A stretch of DNA of 33,855 nt from an uncultured Muribaculaceae bacterium (GTDB taxonomy: Bacteria; Bacteroidota; Bacteroidia; Bacteroidales; Muribaculaceae). Below, piece after piece: positions 32,170-33,855 of the stretch. Made by a program: the position numbers and the translations under genes. Below the pieces are notes generated by a model. It was not told the origin of the DNA. It saw nothing but the letters and a program-made list of their open reading frames with translations, and did no database searches. The stretch spans positions 1-33,855 of the forward strand of contig CAJTMM010000026.1 of assembly GCA_910577465.1 (NCBI GenBank), in the 5' to 3' direction. Position 1 is the first letter of the stretch. Each line of letters begins with the position of its first letter.

Positions 32170-33633
32170 TTATTTCAGTGATATGTTGTCACCTTTGATT
32201 TTAAGTGATGCGTACATTATTGCCGCAAGTGCTATGAATAGACCTATGCTGCCGGTGAGCAGGGCAAATGTCTCGAGACATAGCAGGATATAGATGAACG
32301 TATATATAATAATGAGTAATCCACCTATGGCAAATGCGATTTTCTTGGAGCGTACCACTCCGAGCATGTACACGCTTACCAGTCCTATGGTCATTACTGC
32401 GGCTATGAGGTAGCTGAATCCGAACGACATGTGTTCGGCAAGTGACAGCAGCAGTGAGTAGAATAGTATGAGCGCAAGTCCTATCAGCAGGTATTGGAAC
32501 ATGTGGATAGGATTCTTGGTCATGATCTCGGCGAAGAGTACGGATATGAATGTGAGCAGAATCACTATGATGGCATATTTCATAGCGCGCGACACTTTTT
32601 GGTATCTGTCTACCGGTACGAGCATATTTACCACTACGGCTGAACGCGAGATTTTGTATGACTTGTTGCCTATGAATGCCTGCGGGTATTCACGGTTGGT
32701 GGAATTCAGAAGCCATTCGGCTGAGAATTGTCCGTTTTCTACTGTCCGTTCGGTGGGTATGAACATTCCGGCAAATGACGGTGATTTGCATTCGCCTTCA
32801 AGTTTTATCACGCTTTCGCGGCCTATGGGGGTTACGCCTAAGGATTCCGACCCCTTTATCTTCATGCTTATGGAGTACGGTATGGCGGCATTGCTTATCG
32901 AGTCGATTTTTATTGCCGATTGCATACATCCCGAGCTGGTTGATGAGTCGTCGTCATCTATATATACGATTTCGTATTCGGTTTTGCTGTCAAATTCGGT
33001 GTTGTTGCTGAATGTCATATTGTCGTAGACATCGGTATCCGTCGCGCCGTTGAGGGTATATGCATCGTCGCCTAATTTGAGGTCAGTTATGGATTCCACT
33101 CCCTTGAGGTCGCCTATGCCTATTGTCACATACGCTTTGTCCAATAGTAGGGAGCTTAGGGGTATGCCTGTGCTCCGCAACGCGTTCATGTCGAAATTGC
33201 CCTCAATCTGCACGTCGGCGTTGTAGACGGTGGTTTCGTAGATGCTGCGGCTCAGAGTGCGTGATTTTATGTTGCCGGTAGCGTTGAGCTTGTTGGGGAG
33301 GAGACGCACCACGCCCGTGGAGTCTTTGTCCTTGTTGTTCTTTGTTATATATGGTATCGATATGATGGGACCTGACAATAATTGGGATCCGCTCCATGAT
33401 TTCGATATTTCCTGAGTGGTGTGTCGTTGGCTTGATTCGCGCTCCTCGTTCAGCGAATATATGATCATGTCGGGAATTAGGAGCAATAGCGACAATCCTA
33501 CTATGAATATAATCTTCAATGTGAGCGATTGTGATTTGTTGCCGGGTTGCTTAGGTCTGAACTGTGGTGGTGCGGGTGGCATGCCTCCGAGTGGCGGAGG
33601 TGTTTGCATGCCCATGTTTTCTTTCTGTTCCAT
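32170..33633 (-). CDS. creD: CreD-family inner-membrane protein
   Basis: The 487-residue protein matches CreD: a cytoplasmic Pro-rich start (about 1-30), one membrane helix (about 37-60), a large periplasmic domain (to about 350, including the family's SGPIISIPY segment), then five to six helices in the C-terminal third. CreD belongs to the CreBC regulon in enterobacteria and affects envelope integrity and colicin and beta-lactam response; its precise activity is unknown. Here it is a single-gene unit beside the BlaI/BlaR1-like pair, both tied to envelope stress. ATG at 33633 is preceded by a -7 box. Confidence 0.92.
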   Translation of the reverse strand: MEQKENMGMQTPPPLGGMPPAPPQFRPKQPGNKSQSLTLKIIFIVGLSLLLLIPDMIIYSLNEERESSQRHTTQEISKSWSGSQLLSGPIISIPYITKNNKDKDSTGVVRLLPNKLNATGNIKSRTLSRSIYETTVYNADVQIEGNFDMNALRSTGIPLSSLLLDKAYVTIGIGDLKGVESITDLKLGDDAYTLNGATDTDVYDNMTFSNNTEFDSKTEYEIVYIDDDDSSTSSGCMQSAIKIDSISNAAIPYSISMKIKGSESLGVTPIGRESVIKLEGECKSPSFAGMFIPTERTVENGQFSAEWLLNSTNREYPQAFIGNKSYKISRSAVVVNMLVPVDRYQKVSRAMKYAIIVILLTFISVLFAEIMTKNPIHMFQYLLIGLALILFYSLLLSLAEHMSFGFSYLIAAVMTIGLVSVYMLGVVRSKKIAFAIGGLLIIIYTFIYILLCLETFALLTGSIGLFIALAAIMYASLKIKGDNISLK

Positions 33634-33662
33634 TTTGCTGTGATTTTGATTTTCCTTTTTCG

Positions 33663-33670
33663 CAAATATA
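33663..33670 (-). promoter_or_regulatory. -7 box of creD
   Basis: TATATTTG on the minus strand matches TAnnTTTG exactly, 30 bp before the creD ATG. The -33 site at 19 bp reads TGAC, a poor match. Positions 33671-33855 contain no gene I can support. Confidence 0.5.
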
Positions 33671-33855
33671 CATAATAATATATTATATGGTCATGAAACT
33701 ATTTTAAAAAAGCTCGGTCGGTAGTCTGTTTTTTATGTCGATACCTTATGGCGGTTTTTGATGTTTGTTTTTGTTTTGGAGGACTGTTTTGAAATTCCAA
33801 TAGTTAACGTAAGTTAAAAATATGTTTTATAACATGTTTTTAAAATATTGACTGA

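Noticed and set aside
33790..33845. AT-rich dyad near the right edge (ATGTT and AACAT)
   Set aside because: Arms are only about 5 bp in AT-rich DNA; expected by chance.
1..33855. CRISPR array, tRNA, rRNA, insertion sequence
   Set aside because: No repeated units with spacers, no cloverleaf sequence, no rRNA stretch and no transposase were recognised on either strand.

Overview
The window looks like a chromosomal segment of a Bacteroidales bacterium. The evidence is the Bacteroidota-type promoters (-33 TTTG, 19-bp spacer, -7 TAnnTTTG) upstream of trxA and the forward glycosyltransferase, weak Shine-Dalgarno signals, a 27-residue AURKAIP1/COX24-type basic protein beside an HU gene, a long DnaE, a BlaI/BlaR1-TonB pair and CreD. 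A Muribaculaceae-like member is my guess from overall gene style, not a proven assignment.

Layout. Positions 1-2340 hold a short unexplained stretch with an inverted repeat, the tiny basic protein, HU, a HAD phosphatase and a YhhQ-type queuosine-precursor transporter. Just upstream of the transporter is what I read as a preQ1-I riboswitch. Positions 2339-18364 are a long exopolysaccharide/capsule locus, all on the minus strand and visibly more AT-rich than its flanks for most of its length. In transcription order it encodes a hexapeptide acyltransferase, a GT4, a Wzx flippase, a NodB-like membrane protein, a radical SAM enzyme, a polysaccharide pyruvyl transferase, a GT2, Wza, a Wzy-like polymerase, a Wzz/Wzc-like co-polymerase with a decayed kinase-like domain, a GT-B enzyme, a radical SAM/SPASM enzyme, a GT4 and a frameshifted membrane acyltransferase. 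A divergent GC-rich GT2 (18449-19666, plus strand) borders it.

Positions 19667-33855 are housekeeping and envelope genes on the minus strand: FucO-like alcohol dehydrogenase, thioredoxin, a pair of exported DUF3857/transglutaminase-like proteins, a Crp/Fnr-type regulator translationally coupled to dnaE, a BlaR1-like M56 protein fused to a TonB C-terminal domain with its BlaI repressor, and CreD. Several clear stem-loop terminators separate these units.

How they work together. The central locus is a Wzx/Wzy-type pathway: glycosyltransferases build a repeat unit that is decorated by acyl and pyruvyl groups and perhaps by radical chemistry, flipped by Wzx, polymerised by Wzy under the co-polymerase, and exported through Wza. 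No initiating sugar-phosphate transferase, nucleotide-sugar gene or UpxY/UpxZ regulator is present, so these must be encoded elsewhere. Most informative points for follow-up: the preQ1-I riboswitch, the repairable frameshift in the acyltransferase, twin BlaI operators sitting exactly on the blaI promoter, a nearly leaderless mRNA for the forward GT2, and two apparent pseudo-enzyme domains (the co-polymerase kinase domain and the 741-residue transglutaminase-like protein).
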